Notes: generated from the sequence alone by a model not told the origin. Counted from the stretch's first letter, positions 19,833-28,374 are shown. The stretch: 64,000 nucleotides of DNA from Veillonella dispar (GCF_900637515.1 NZ_LR134375.1:1617001-1681000); one strand, 5' to 3'. Program-made: numbers and translations.

Positions 19833-19843
19833 TATAAAAAACT

Positions 19844-19874
19844 ATATGGCGGTCATTACACATAACCGCCATAT
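19844..19874 (-). terminator. Terminator after cupin gene
   Basis: ATATGGCGGT/ACCGCCATAT arms with an 11-base loop. Minus-strand sequence after it is AGTTTTTT. It lies 4 bases past the cupin stop. Confidence 0.8.
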
Positions 19875-19877
19875 AAA

Positions 19878-20321
19878 TTAGCAACTTTCCAAAAATTCTT
19901 TAATCTTTGGATTAGAGCGCAATGTATCCATCTCTTCAGGGGTTAATAATTTCACCTTGTCCCGATCTTGGTTAACCAAGCAAAGGAATCCGATATAATC
20001 TCCTTTATTAGCCCGGAATTGATGTATCGTTTTACCTGGAATTTCAATAAAATCACCAGCTTCTACATCATGGATTTCATCGCCTAATAAGACTTGACCC
20101 TTCCCGCGGAATATCATAACCATATGTGTATGTTCATGATATTCAAGCGTAGAATACCCACCTGGCAAGCATTCAAAATAGCGGAATTGGCATGGAATAT
20201 CAAAGGCCCCATCGTATAAAACTTGACGTGTTACATCTTTAAAAGGGCTACCATCTTGTTTATATACCAAGGTATCGACGCCATCCCACTTGAAATTTTC
20301 AGCATCAAACTTGCGTATCAT
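19878..20321 (-). CDS. Single-domain cupin protein
   Basis: 147 residues with a conserved cupin core. Motif 1 is TLEYHEHTHMVMIFRGKGQVLLG (histidines and a nearby glutamate as metal ligands). Motif 2 is GDFIEIPGKTIHQFRA. An enzymatic or sensing role is possible; no substrate can be assigned. It sits between the permease and the heavy-metal protein, each with its own terminator, so no operon partner tells its function. Confidence 0.8.
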   Translation of the reverse strand: MIRKFDAENFKWDGVDTLVYKQDGSPFKDVTRQVLYDGAFDIPCQFRYFECLPGGYSTLEYHEHTHMVMIFRGKGQVLLGDEIHDVEAGDFIEIPGKTIHQFRANKGDYIGFLCLVNQDRDKVKLLTPEEMDTLRSNPKIKEFLESC

Positions 20322-20338
20322 TTTATTACCTCTTTATG

Positions 20339-20375
20339 AAAAAAGGCTGCATCGAAACAGTGTTTCAATACAGCC
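20339..20375 (-). terminator. Terminator after heavy-metal-associated protein gene
   Basis: GGCTG.AT.GAAAC arms (14 positions, two mismatches) with a 3-base loop, followed on the minus strand by TTTTTT. Confidence 0.85.
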
Positions 20376-20387
20376 CTATGGGTTCGA

Positions 20388-20696
20388 TTATTTGAAGAAA
20401 CGTTTCAATGTTCCTAGTAAACCATGACTATGTTCTTGTACACCATCTGCAACGCTTTCTACTTCAAAGCCTGTACGTTCAATAGCTTTTGTAATATCTT
20501 CAACAGATGCTTTTGCTGGATCAAAAGAAACAGTCGCTGTTTTCTCTGGCAAATTTACCTCTGCACTCAAAACACCAGGTAATCCAAGGGATGCACCTTC
20601 AACAGTTTCTTTACAGTTATTGCACATCATACCAGGTACAGTAAATACCTTTGTTACAACGCCATTATCTTCACCACAACCACAATCTTTGCACAT
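20388..20696 (-). CDS. Heavy-metal-associated (HMA) domain protein, copper-chaperone-like
   Basis: 102 residues. A Cys-rich leader MCKDCGCGEDNG precedes an HMA fold with the metal motif GMMCNNC (about residues 22-28) and the usual ending (TKAIERTGFEVESV). A short basic/hydrophobic tail (LLGTLKRFFK) follows. Probably binds and delivers Cu(I) or another soft metal. No P-type ATPase is adjacent. The extra N-terminal cysteines are unusual for CopZ and might hold another metal. Confidence 0.8.
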   Translation of the reverse strand: MCKDCGCGEDNGVVTKVFTVPGMMCNNCKETVEGASLGLPGVLSAEVNLPEKTATVSFDPAKASVEDITKAIERTGFEVESVADGVQEHSHGLLGTLKRFFK

Positions 20697-20710
20697 AGTA
20701 ATACCTCCTA

Positions 20711-20953
20711 TTAATCATTAACTTCTTTATGTTTATCGTCGTTTTTAGCCCCTGCTGTTACGTCAATAGTAGTCGCCTTTTTAACGGCTTCTTTCGTTTC
20801 ATCAACAGCTTTTTTAGGGCCGGAAATAGCATCTTTAAATTCATTGATGCCCTTACCAATAGCTTTACCTACTTCAGGCAACTTACCAGGTCCGAAGATA
20901 ACTAGAGCGATCACTAATATAACTATTAATTCAGGTGTTCCTATAGATCCCAT
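20711..20953 (-). CDS. tatA: Sec-independent translocase subunit TatA/TatE
   Basis: 80 residues. The N-terminal helix [20 protein letters not shown] is followed by the invariant hinge [20 protein letters not shown], an amphipathic helix and a charged tail. Forms the pore-like part of the twin-arginine translocon. No tatC or tatB is near it; the partner must lie elsewhere. GGAGA upstream of the ATG. Confidence 0.92.
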   Translation of the reverse strand: MGSIGTPELIVILVIALVIFGPGKLPEVGKAIGKGINEFKDAISGPKKAVDETKEAVKKATTIDVTAGAKNDDKHKEVND

Positions 20954-20989
20954 ATGTATCTCCTTTATATTTACTAAAACTTACATCTT

Positions 20990-21745
20990 TTAGTGTACAT
21001 CATTATAGGCTGCCTTGTCTACATACCAGGTCACAGCTTCTTGTGAAAGCACCGCACCAGGCAATGTACGACCAATGCGTTTATCCCACGTTAAATCCTC
21101 GTAATCTTCGCGTTGGTATAATACCTTTGTCAATGCAGTTCGCTTGCTTTCACCAGTCACAGTAAACCAGACAGCATCAGATTTTGCTAGGAAAGAAAAA
21201 GTCATAGAAATGCGTTCCCATACCTTGCCATCCTCAACGGCAACCACATCTTGATCAGCTACACGAAGCGCGTGAGAGCCTGCAAATAATCCTGCCGTAT
21301 GACCATCCTCGCCTAAATCAAGCAACGCTAAATCAAGACCAGATTTTTTACATGCCTTTAGGACATTGCGAACCTCTTTTTCATATTCTTCAGCCGCTTC
21401 ATGTACGGTTTTAGAATCCGTATTAATCGGCAAGAAATGAGCAGCCCCCTTTGCCTTGCATAGCAAATGAGGTTTTACGCGATTGAAGTAATTATCCTCA
21501 TGCGTTTGTGGCAAGAAACGCTCATCAGTCCACAAGAAGAATATACGTTCCCAATTAAGGCGCTCAATATATTCAGGAGAGTTAAGTAATTCTAACAAAC
21601 CATTTATAACAGTACCCCCAGTAATACCAACGATGCACGTTTCAGTACGGCTAATTTCATCATTCGTAAAATCAATAAAATCCTCCGCCAATGCTTGGAC
21701 TACATCACTAGGACCGTCATAACATTTAATTGTATCTTGAGCCAT
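20990..21745 (-). CDS. pgl: 6-phosphogluconolactonase
   Basis: 251 residues of the NagB/RpiA-fold family. Hydrolyses 6-phosphogluconolactone in the oxidative pentose-phosphate path. Motifs: GITGGTVINGLLELL (family: SGGSTP), LWTDERFLPQTHEDNYF, and LLDLGEDGHTAGLFAGS. All three are in family order. No zwf or gnd is adjacent. If the host is Veillonella, which does not grow on hexoses, its role is biosynthetic or NADPH-related. The ATG is preceded by TAGGAGG. Confidence 0.87.
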   Translation of the reverse strand: MAQDTIKCYDGPSDVVQALAEDFIDFTNDEISRTETCIVGITGGTVINGLLELLNSPEYIERLNWERIFFLWTDERFLPQTHEDNYFNRVKPHLLCKAKGAAHFLPINTDSKTVHEAAEEYEKEVRNVLKACKKSGLDLALLDLGEDGHTAGLFAGSHALRVADQDVVAVEDGKVWERISMTFSFLAKSDAVWFTVTGESKRTALTKVLYQREDYEDLTWDKRIGRTLPGAVLSQEAVTWYVDKAAYNDVH

Positions 21746-21764
21746 GTAATAATGACCTCCTAAA

Positions 21765-21814
21765 ACTATTATAATAGTACTATTATATATACTTTTGCTT
21801 TTTTATGAAAGCAA
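21765..21814 (-). promoter_or_regulatory. pgl promoter with overlapping palindrome
   Basis: Minus-strand TTGCTT (21809-21814), a 17-base spacer and TATATA (21786-21791). Directly downstream is a perfect 14-base palindrome, ACTATTATAATAGT (21765-21778), followed by a second partial copy (ACTATTATA). It sits between the -10 and the ribosome binding site and could be an operator, though simple AT-rich palindromes arise by chance. Confidence 0.45.
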
Positions 21815-21850
21815 AACCGATGTAACTCAATATATAGAGCCACATCGGTT
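21815..21850 (-). terminator. Hairpin terminator after enoyl-CoA hydratase gene
   Basis: AACCGATGT/ACATCGGTT arms with a further internal CTC/GAG pairing in the loop. On the minus strand the stem is followed by TTTTGCTTT, a modest T-tract. About 65 bases past the stop. Confidence 0.65.
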
Positions 21851-21914
21851 CGAATTATATTAGTAACTGCTTATAAAATACATGATATTTCAAAGAATTA
21901 CAAGAGAATAATTA

Positions 21915-22706
21915 TTATTTTTGACCAAATTTAGGGCGACGACGTTCTGTGAAAGCTCGTACACCTTCCTTAAAGTCTTCAGAAAGACCTAAGGAGCATT
22001 GATTTTCTACTTCAAACTTCTTGTACTCTTCCCAGCCAGATAAGAAGCTATTCCACATCATTTCTTTCATAACGCGGTAAGATTGTGCAGGACCTTTTGC
22101 TAATTTCTCTACAAGACGTCTTGTAGCAGTTTCTAGATCTTCTAATTCACAAACTTTATATACAAAGCCAAGTTCTTTACCTTTTTCAGCAGATACGGCT
22201 TCACCAGTCATAACGATATGCATAGCACGGTTCATACCAATGGAACGAGTCAACAAGAACAAACCACCTGCATCTGGAGCAAGACCTACGTTTACGAAAG
22301 CTTGAATAAAGCGTACGTTATTAGCTGCCACCACAAAGTCTGCAGCTAACGCCATGTTGAACGCCGCACCTGCTGCTGCACCTTGAAGGCTCATGATAAC
22401 AGGTTTAGGTAAGCGTTTCATAGCCATAGAAATTTGAGCTACAAGCTCAACAATTTCAAATAAAGACTCTGTATCACCATCATTTACAGCCCGTTCCATT
22501 TCTGTTAAATCGCCACCAGCAGAGAATACCTTGCCTTCAGCATTGATGAGCAATGCACGAACACTTTCATCATTATGTGCTTTGTCTAAAACCTCAAGGA
22601 TCTCCTTGCACATCTCGATATTAAAACCATTCGCCACTGTAGGCCGATTAAATGTCAACGTACCAATGCCGTTGTCCACTACGTACTGAATTGTATTATA
22701 AATCAT
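21915..22706 (-). CDS. Enoyl-CoA hydratase/isomerase family protein
   Basis: 263-residue crotonase-fold protein. Oxyanion-hole segments are NAEGKVFSAGGDL and SLQGAAAGAAFNMALAADF. The family's usual catalytic glutamate region appears as NVGLAPDAGGLFLLTR, with Asp rather than Glu before GG, typical of isomerase-like or unclear-activity members. The C-terminus RAFTERRRPKFGQK is conserved. It could be a hydratase, an isomerase or another crotonase. Monocistronic with its own promoter, so the pathway is not revealed by neighbours. Confidence 0.85.
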   Translation of the reverse strand: MIYNTIQYVVDNGIGTLTFNRPTVANGFNIEMCKEILEVLDKAHNDESVRALLINAEGKVFSAGGDLTEMERAVNDGDTESLFEIVELVAQISMAMKRLPKPVIMSLQGAAAGAAFNMALAADFVVAANNVRFIQAFVNVGLAPDAGGLFLLTRSIGMNRAMHIVMTGEAVSAEKGKELGFVYKVCELEDLETATRRLVEKLAKGPAQSYRVMKEMMWNSFLSGWEEYKKFEVENQCSLGLSEDFKEGVRAFTERRRPKFGQK

Positions 22707-22760
22707 ATGAGTTCTCCTATATGAAAATCCATTTTCGAAAAAATTCGATGATATATCTCT

Positions 22761-22789
22761 ATTATAGGAGAATTAAATGTCCCTGTAAA
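22761..22789 (-). promoter_or_regulatory. Promoter of the enoyl-CoA hydratase family gene
   Basis: Minus-strand TTTACA (22784-22789), 17 bases, TATAAT (22761-22766), about 55 bases before the ATG. Confidence 0.7.
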
Positions 22790-22892
22790 TGATAGAATTA
22801 CATAACCCAATAAAATCAAAGCAATACTATTATCCTATAAGCTATAAGCCACAAACTAAAAATAAGACCTAAGCTATAAGTAGTCTATAATG

Positions 22893-22924
22893 CAAAAACA
22901 CCTGCAGACATTGTCTGCAGGTGT
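22893..22924 (-). terminator. Terminator after rplM-rpsI
   Basis: Perfect 12-bp ACACCTGCAGAC/GTCTGCAGGTGT with a 3-base loop, then five T on the minus strand. Confidence 0.92.
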
Positions 22925-22944
22925 AATAACCTGTATTCCAAATA

Positions 22945-23337
22945 TTAACGTTTGGAGAATTGGCTTGCTTTGCGGGCTTTTTTAAGACCGTATTTTTTAC
23001 GTTCTTTCATACGTGGGTCACGAGTCAAGAAGCCAGCTTTTTTCAAAGATTGACGAAGTTCACCATCTACGTCCAATAACGCACGGGAGATACCGTGACG
23101 AATTGCACCAGCTTGACCGGAAGGACCGCCACCAGCTACAGTTGCGATTACATCGTATTGTTCAACTGTGTTAGTCAAGTTCAAAGGTTGTTTTACGATC
23201 AATTCCAAAGTTTGGCGACCGAAATATTCATTAAGTTCACGTTTGTTAACAGTGATTTTACCTGTGCCCGGTACCAGACGAACTCTAGCAACGGAAGATT
23301 TTCTACGACCAGTGCCGTAATATTGTGCTACTGCCAT
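22945..23337 (-). CDS. rpsI: 30S ribosomal protein S9
   Basis: 130 residues. [19 protein letters not shown] start, [19 protein letters not shown] core and the C-terminal tail ending QFSKR, whose last residues reach the P-site tRNA in the 30S subunit. Co-transcribed with rplM (20-base gap). The S9 gene is here rather than downstream of the alpha operon. Confidence 0.97.
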   Translation of the reverse strand: MAVAQYYGTGRRKSSVARVRLVPGTGKITVNKRELNEYFGRQTLELIVKQPLNLTNTVEQYDVIATVAGGGPSGQAGAIRHGISRALLDVDGELRQSLKKAGFLTRDPRMKERKKYGLKKARKASQFSKR

Positions 23338-23357
23338 TATATGTTCCTCCCTCTAGA

Positions 23358-23798
23358 TTATCGTACGGAAATTTCTAATACTTCTGGTTTTTGAGCTGCA
23401 TGTGGATGCTCAGGACCAGCGTATACGTTTAATTTACGGTATTGTTGTGCACCCAATTTATTTTTTGGAAGCATACCACGAACTGCCATTTCAACAACAC
23501 GTTCAGGTTGTTTTTCAAGCATCATGGACAATTTAGTGAAACGGGAACCACCTGGGTAACCAGAGTGACGGAAGTATTCCTTTTGTTCCAATTTTTTACC
23601 AGTTACGCGAATTTTTTCTGCGTTTACAACGATCACATGGTCACCAGTGTCTACGTGTGGTGTGAAAGTTGGTTTATTTTTGCCCCGAAGAACTTTTGCA
23701 ACTTCGGCAGCAAGGCGTCCTAAAGTTTTACCTTCAGCGTCAACAACATACCATTTCCGTTCGATTGTGTTCGGATTGGCCATAAATGTAGTTTTCAT
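23358..23798 (-). CDS. rplM: 50S ribosomal protein L13
   Basis: 146 residues; opening [20 protein letters not shown] and core [21 protein letters not shown] are typical. L13 is an early-assembly 23S rRNA binder. AGGAGG precedes the ATG. The leader is about 90 bases from a consensus promoter and can fold weakly (GTTTCC/GGAAGC). Some Firmicutes have an L13 autoregulatory leader; I cannot confirm one here. Confidence 0.97.
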   Translation of the reverse strand: MKTTFMANPNTIERKWYVVDAEGKTLGRLAAEVAKVLRGKNKPTFTPHVDTGDHVIVVNAEKIRVTGKKLEQKEYFRHSGYPGGSRFTKLSMMLEKQPERVVEMAVRGMLPKNKLGAQQYRKLNVYAGPEHPHAAQKPEVLEISVR

Positions 23799-23894
23799 GC
23801 TGCATATCCTCCTAATAACGTCATAATTCTACCAAAATCAGCTTGTCCTTTGCTTCCGGGGCTAATGGAAACACGACTAAAGCTTACTCAAAAT

Positions 23895-23923
23895 AGTATA
23901 CAGATTTTATAGGTTTGTGTCAA
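23895..23923 (-). promoter_or_regulatory. Promoter of rplM-rpsI
   Basis: Consensus minus-strand TTGACA (23918-23923), 17-base spacer, TATACT (23895-23900). Confidence 0.85.
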
Positions 23924-23955
23924 TTAAAATTTAGTACTTATATGCTGTCATCAAA

Positions 23956-24333
23956 TTATTTTTTTAATATAGAATTACATTGCTGTATTACATCATTCAA
24001 TACGGTCTGATCAGTATTAAGAAGAAGTTTAACCCAATTATCACGCCAACTGCCTCCTAATTGAGCTTCTACTTTTATATGTCCATATGAATTACATATA
24101 ATATGGACATAATCATCCGAATCATCATAAGCAATACGAACTTCTCCATCTAATGTTATATATATTAATTTGAGTTGACTGATTAATTCTCTAAATTCAT
24201 TTACAGTATAAACAAAGGTACCTCGACCAGAAAAGTCTCCACTTTTGATATATACACTAAAGGCAATACACTCTTCTCGCGGCTCAGCATCAGCGATATA
24301 TTTTTCTTCTAACTCAACACGGATAATATCCAT
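23956..24333 (-). CDS. Unrecognised small soluble protein, possibly an immunity-type protein
   Basis: 125 residues, acidic, no signal peptide or membrane segment. The pattern SGDFSGRGTFVYTVNEFREL, then LDGEVRIAYDD, then CNSYGHIKVEAQLGG recalls WapI-type immunity proteins of contact-dependent toxin systems, but this is by-eye resemblance only. No toxin gene is adjacent. The gene is AT-rich, lies in a gap between two ribosomal protein operons and faces away from the MFS gene, which fits an acquired cargo gene. AGGAGA precedes the ATG. Confidence 0.6.
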   Translation of the reverse strand: MDIIRVELEEKYIADAEPREECIAFSVYIKSGDFSGRGTFVYTVNEFRELISQLKLIYITLDGEVRIAYDDSDDYVHIICNSYGHIKVEAQLGGSWRDNWVKLLLNTDQTVLNDVIQQCNSILKK

Positions 24334-24489
24334 TAATATCTCCTCTAAATAATAAAAATGAACAGTCCCCTTTATTATCTTTCATTAGCAGAAACCTACT
24401 TATATTACACATTACTTTATATTGTGCAGGAAATTTAAATATTTATATAGAATTATGAATGTATAACATCAAAATTGGTAAAAGTTTAA

Positions 24490-24518
24490 TTGAGATTTTG
24501 TAAAATAATACATATTAT
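24490..24518 (+). promoter_or_regulatory. Promoter of the MFS transporter gene
   Basis: Plus-strand TTGAGA (24490-24495), 17 bases, TATTAT (24513-24518), about 32 bases before the ATG, which is preceded by AGGAG. Confidence 0.7.
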
Positions 24519-24550
24519 ATCAGTACATCTATTATCTAGGAGATGATAGT

Positions 24551-25756
24551 ATGAATCTAGAAAACAAAAACTCATTTCTCTTAAATAGTGCTCTATTCTT
24601 TTCAACAATGGGAAGCACCGCAACAACACTAGGTTTTATAACATATATATTCAATACCACCCACAGTCCCTTTGATACAGGGGCAGTTACAATAGCGACA
24701 TTATTAGTTGGAATGTTATTAGGCCCATTTTTAGGGATACTCGTAAAAGAAAAAGGCTTAATGTGGTCTATGGTTGTTCCTGAAATAGTTTCGGGTTTTA
24801 TATTATTAATTTTTGTTTTCATAGATAACCTATATCTAGTATATATCATAGCTTTTCTTATAGGTTTTAATAATAAAATTTTAGGAATCGCTAGACTTTC
24901 TTTTGTACCTAATATTACAAATGATTTAGTCAAATTCAATGCACTGCTCCGGTCTATTAATCGTTTTGCATTAATAAGTGGTTCCTTATTATTTAGCGTT
25001 ATAATTAATTACTCTTTAACGCTAGTATTCGTTATTGATGCAATTACTTATATTATTTCCGCCTACCTACTTTATCGTTTAAATAAAAATGTAAGAATCC
25101 AATCACACTCAACTATCTCCAAAAAATCTATTAGGGAAAGTATATATGATCGCATTCAACTTTTATTAAAAGGATATAAGTTATTATTCCTAAATAAAAA
25201 AATTAATTTTATAGTTTATTTGGGTATATTAGCCAGAATATTTTATATGTGTATACCTATTCTACTATTAATATTTATTAAAGATATCTTACATTTAACT
25301 GATAGTCAGTATGGATATACGCAAACAATCTCTAGATTGGCATCATTCATTATTTTTGGACTTCTTGCTAAATATTTTACTATTAACTTAGCAACGAGTT
25401 TTAAAAAAGTTTTGTTCCCTCTTTTTATACTATATGGAGGAAGTATTTTTTGCATAGGCTATATAAAAACAATAGAACAACTTTATATTCTATATAGTAT
25501 ATCTGAAATATTATTATTTACAGCCGTTGTTTTAGTTCATGCATATATACAATCTATTTTTTCACAAGAAGAGTTAACATTGGCTAGCGGTTCTGTAAGT
25601 ACAGGTTTCTCTATTGGATCAATATTATCAATAACTATATTTACAAACTTAGCAAATATATTACCGCTACATGATATATTTTTTATATGTGGACTGGGGA
25701 TAATTATAAGCGCAGTTATTATAATAGGCTATACTCGATTAAACCAAGAAAGATAG
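24551..25756 (+). CDS. MFS-type transporter (drug/metabolite exporter-like)
   Basis: 401 residues with about 12 hydrophobic segments and a charged central loop near residues 185-220. The gene is markedly more AT-rich than its neighbours and rich in Ile/Lys/Asn/Tyr codons such as ATA and TTA. It resembles MFS_3-type efflux proteins (MefA/enterobactin-exporter-like), but no substrate motif is evident. One of three plus-strand genes. Base composition and isolation suggest horizontal acquisition. It ends at a bidirectional terminator shared with rpsD. Confidence 0.8.
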   Translation: MNLENKNSFLLNSALFFSTMGSTATTLGFITYIFNTTHSPFDTGAVTIATLLVGMLLGPFLGILVKEKGLMWSMVVPEIVSGFILLIFVFIDNLYLVYIIAFLIGFNNKILGIARLSFVPNITNDLVKFNALLRSINRFALISGSLLFSVIINYSLTLVFVIDAITYIISAYLLYRLNKNVRIQSHSTISKKSIRESIYDRIQLLLKGYKLLFLNKKINFIVYLGILARIFYMCIPILLLIFIKDILHLTDSQYGYTQTISRLASFIIFGLLAKYFTINLATSFKKVLFPLFILYGGSIFCIGYIKTIEQLYILYSISEILLFTAVVLVHAYIQSIFSQEELTLASGSVSTGFSIGSILSITIFTNLANILPLHDIFFICGLGIIISAVIIIGYTRLNQER

Positions 25757-25811
25757 ATTTTATGATAATTATTTGATTTACCCTTTTATAAATGATACAC
25801 ACATAATATAT

Positions 25812-25845
25812 AAAAAATCCGCAGTGCGTTGCACTGCGGATTTTT
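25812..25845. terminator. Bidirectional terminator between MFS gene and rpsD
   Basis: AAAAATCCGCAGTGC/GCACTGCGGATTTTT, 15-bp arms with a 3-base loop. A-run on one side and T-run on the other, so it can stop both convergent transcripts. Confidence 0.92.
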
Positions 25846-25853
25846 GCGCCAAA

Positions 25854-26441
25854 TTATTTGGAGTACAATTCGACGATAAGTGTTTCGTTAACTTCGATAG
25901 GAAGTTCTTCACGTTGAGGAAGACGAGTGAATGTAGCTTTGAAGCCTTCCAAGTCTTTTTCAATGTAAGGAAGTTCGAAAGAACGAAGTTCTTGGAAGTT
26001 AGTTTTGAACATTTCGTTGTCACGAGATGCTTCGCGCAATTCGATTACATCGCCTGGTTTGCAGGAGAAGGAAGGAATGTCTACGCGACGACCGTTTACC
26101 AAGATGTGGCCATGGTTTACCATTTGACGAGCTTGACGAATGGAGTTACCGAAGCCGATGCGATATACAAGGTTATCAAGACGTTGTTCCAAAAGGATCA
26201 ACATGTTTTGACCTGTAACACCTTGCATTTTTTTCGCTTTATCATAATAGCGTACGAACTGGCGTTCTAGCAAGTTGTAGTAAGCTTTAACTTTTTGTTT
26301 TTCTAATAATTGTGTGCCATACTCAGACATTTTTTTCTGACGTTGGTCTTTTTTGACGCGATTCAAGGCTTTTGCGTGACCGAATACGTTCACACCAAAG
26401 CGACGACAAAGTTTGAATCGAGCCTCTCTTCTCGTTGCCAT
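25854..26441 (-). CDS. rpsD: 30S ribosomal protein S4
   Basis: 195 residues; 16S rRNA-nucleating protein. The S4 RNA-binding domain lies mid-protein ([20 protein letters not shown], then [11 protein letters not shown]). The N-terminus [16 protein letters not shown] has only one cysteine, so it is the zinc-free form. Monocistronic and away from the alpha operon, where rpsD is often found; the alpha operon in this window indeed lacks it. In Bacillus rpsD is also separate and autoregulated. Confidence 0.97.
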   Translation of the reverse strand: MATRREARFKLCRRFGVNVFGHAKALNRVKKDQRQKKMSEYGTQLLEKQKVKAYYNLLERQFVRYYDKAKKMQGVTGQNMLILLEQRLDNLVYRIGFGNSIRQARQMVNHGHILVNGRRVDIPSFSCKPGDVIELREASRDNEMFKTNFQELRSFELPYIEKDLEGFKATFTRLPQREELPIEVNETLIVELYSK

Positions 26442-26474
26442 GTGATTATCACCTCATAAGATTAATATAAACTT

Positions 26475-26494
26475 GTACCTACACATAAAGGTAC
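26475..26494 (-). promoter_or_regulatory. Hairpin in the rpsD 5' leader
   Basis: GTACCT/AGGTAC, perfect 6-bp stem with an 8-base loop, between the promoter and the rpsD ribosome binding site. A candidate S4 feedback site; too small alone to match the known S4 leader with confidence. Confidence 0.4.
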
Positions 26495-26500
26495 TCATGT

Positions 26501-26529
26501 ATAATATCATTTTCATTTACTTATGTCAA
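26501..26529 (-). promoter_or_regulatory. Promoter of rpsD
   Basis: Minus-strand TTGACA (26524-26529), 17 bases, TATTAT (26501-26506), about 60 bases before the ATG. Confidence 0.85.
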
Positions 26530-26738
26530 TTATTGATAATGGTGAAAGTCATTGAAATAAGTGCATAATAGCGAACTGATTTTACACTTTTTTGCGATAA
26601 TATTGCTCACTATATCGATTGTGCATGCTTCATCATATTTTATAGATTTAGATGAAAAAACAATTATAGTATGCTACAATATTAGTAAGAAAGGTAATAG
26701 GTATCATTGGAGTTTTATGTCAATATTGGGGGAATACT

Positions 26739-27638
26739 ATGAAAGAGTTACCTACAATGCAAGAGCTACAAAGTTTTATTACCTATAATAAAACAGGAAG
26801 CTTTACATTAGCTGCACAATCTATGAACATTACACAATCAGCTTTCAGCGCTCAAATGAAAAAATTAGAGCGTCTAGTTGGTGTGAAATTAATTTCCCGC
26901 TCTACACGAGGTAGCCGTTTGACACCAGAAGGTGAATTATTCCTACCAGAAGCAGAACAAGTTCTCGACACATTGGAACGTGCTATTCAATCAATCCGTT
27001 TAGCCAGCAAGGTAGAACGTCCAATCTTAAATATTGGTGTATTGCGTAGTTTAGGGGACATTCGCCTTAACGGATATGTATCCCACTTCTTCCAAAACCA
27101 TCCTGAGTTCTCTGTCAGCATTTATGACATGGAAGAAGAAGAGTTGATGCTCGACTTACGCGAAAATCGTATCGACATTGCCCTCCTCTACTTACCAAAT
27201 AACAAGGATATGTCAGCATATGAATCTACAGCCCTTCGCGAGGACGAATTCGTATACTATGCGCCAAACATTATCGATGGTATGGAAGTTGCTAGTTTGA
27301 AAGCAATTCAGCAACAACCGTTGCTTATGTATCCACCTAAGTACTTTATGTATCGCACATTGAAAAACTATGTGGGTAACGGCCAACAAAACCTACATAT
27401 TAGAGGTAGCCGTTTATCCAACCCATATACAATGATCGACTACTGCCAAAAAAATAAATCTGGCTGCATCGTAGCACGCCAAATCTTAAATTCTTTAAAT
27501 ATCAATGATGGCTTCATACCTTTAGAAAAACCGTTTAAACTGCAAGTGTGCTTCGCATTCAAGAAGAATAACTCTAAATCCGAAACAATGCATACCTTTA
27601 TGGATTATGTGCATAGCGAATCACCAGCACGTTTATAA
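26739..27638 (+). CDS. LysR-family transcriptional regulator
   Basis: 299 residues. The N-terminal winged helix-turn-helix (MQELQSFITYNKTGSFTLAA, then MNITQSAFSAQMKKLERLVG) is textbook LysR. A linker helix is followed by a periplasmic-binding-like effector domain (PILNIGVLRSLGDIRLNGYV and on). Such proteins usually control a divergent or adjacent gene. Here the divergent neighbour is rpsD and the downstream gene is ynfA after a terminator, so the target is unclear. GGGGGA precedes the ATG. Confidence 0.92.
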   Translation: MKELPTMQELQSFITYNKTGSFTLAAQSMNITQSAFSAQMKKLERLVGVKLISRSTRGSRLTPEGELFLPEAEQVLDTLERAIQSIRLASKVERPILNIGVLRSLGDIRLNGYVSHFFQNHPEFSVSIYDMEEEELMLDLRENRIDIALLYLPNNKDMSAYESTALREDEFVYYAPNIIDGMEVASLKAIQQQPLLMYPPKYFMYRTLKNYVGNGQQNLHIRGSRLSNPYTMIDYCQKNKSGCIVARQILNSLNINDGFIPLEKPFKLQVCFAFKKNNSKSETMHTFMDYVHSESPARL

Positions 27639-27651
27639 GAACGAACCAAAG

Positions 27652-27684
27652 CCTGTACACAAATACGTGTACAGGTTTTTTTAT
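27652..27684 (+). terminator. Terminator after lysR
   Basis: CCTGTACAC/GTGTACAGG, 6-base loop, followed by seven T on the plus strand. Confidence 0.92.
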
Positions 27685-27747
27685 TGCCCTCTACCGTTAC
27701 AAGTTGTAAAATAGAGAATAGATTTCAATTAATATTGTGAGGTTATT

Positions 27748-28071
27748 ATGCTCTTATCTATTTTCTTCTTTATATTGGCTGGTCTAGCCGAAATCGGTGG
27801 TGGCTATTTAGTATGGCTGTATATGCGCGACGATAAAAGTCCTGTCTATTTACTAGCTGGTGCTTTCATCCTGTTCTTATACGGCATTATCCCTACCTTT
27901 CAACCAGAAGCAAGCTTTGGTAAAGTTTACGCAGCCTATGGTGGCGTATTTATCGCCCTCTCCATCCTATGGGGTTGGCTCATCGATGGTTTACGACCAG
28001 ACACATATGATATCATCGGCGGTCTTGTATGTCTTGTAGGCGTCTATATCATCATGTACGCGCCGCGTTAA
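27748..28071 (+). CDS. ynfA: YnfA/UPF0060 family membrane protein
   Basis: 107 residues, four hydrophobic helices ([76 protein letters not shown]). The [12 protein letters not shown]-like motif and RPD...GG are family hallmarks. The family is distantly related to small multidrug-resistance exporters and has been tied to efflux in some enterics. TGAGG precedes the ATG; a terminator follows. Confidence 0.9.
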   Translation: MLLSIFFFILAGLAEIGGGYLVWLYMRDDKSPVYLLAGAFILFLYGIIPTFQPEASFGKVYAAYGGVFIALSILWGWLIDGLRPDTYDIIGGLVCLVGVYIIMYAPR

Positions 28072-28123
28072 ATACTAAGAATCCAACTACTATATAAAGA
28101 ACAACAATAACTACATAAAGTGC

Positions 28124-28160
28124 AAAGAGTACAACCACTACAGTTGTACTCTTCTTTTTA
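28124..28160 (+). terminator. Terminator after ynfA
   Basis: AAGAGTACAAC/GTTGTACTCTT arms, 7-base loop, then CTTTTTATT on the plus strand. Confidence 0.88.
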
Positions 28161-28260
28161 TTCCTATTACTATTGTTTTATATAGGTAACCATTTTCCTA
28201 TAACTATCACCTTAAACAAATGGCTATTCCTTTATCTATAAATATATGTTGTTTACTATA

Positions 28261-28291
28261 ACAAAAAGCGGTCATCCGAAGATAACCGCTT
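28261..28291 (-). terminator. Terminator of the tRNA operon
   Basis: AAGCGGTTATC pairs with GATGACCGCTT on the minus strand (one mismatch) with a TTCG tetraloop, then TTTTTG. It follows the last tRNA by only 4 bases. Confidence 0.9.
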
Positions 28292-28295
28292 ACGT

Positions 28296-28371
<76 letters not shown>

Positions 28372-28374
28372 ATG

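Noticed and set aside
24532-24939. A 135-residue minus-strand frame inside the MFS transporter gene
   Set aside because: It lies wholly opposite a clear 401-residue membrane protein and its composition follows from the AT-rich codons of that gene.
26561-26788. A 75-residue plus-strand frame just upstream of lysR
   Set aside because: It overlaps the lysR start in another frame, has no ribosome binding site and shows no family. It covers the divergent promoter region.
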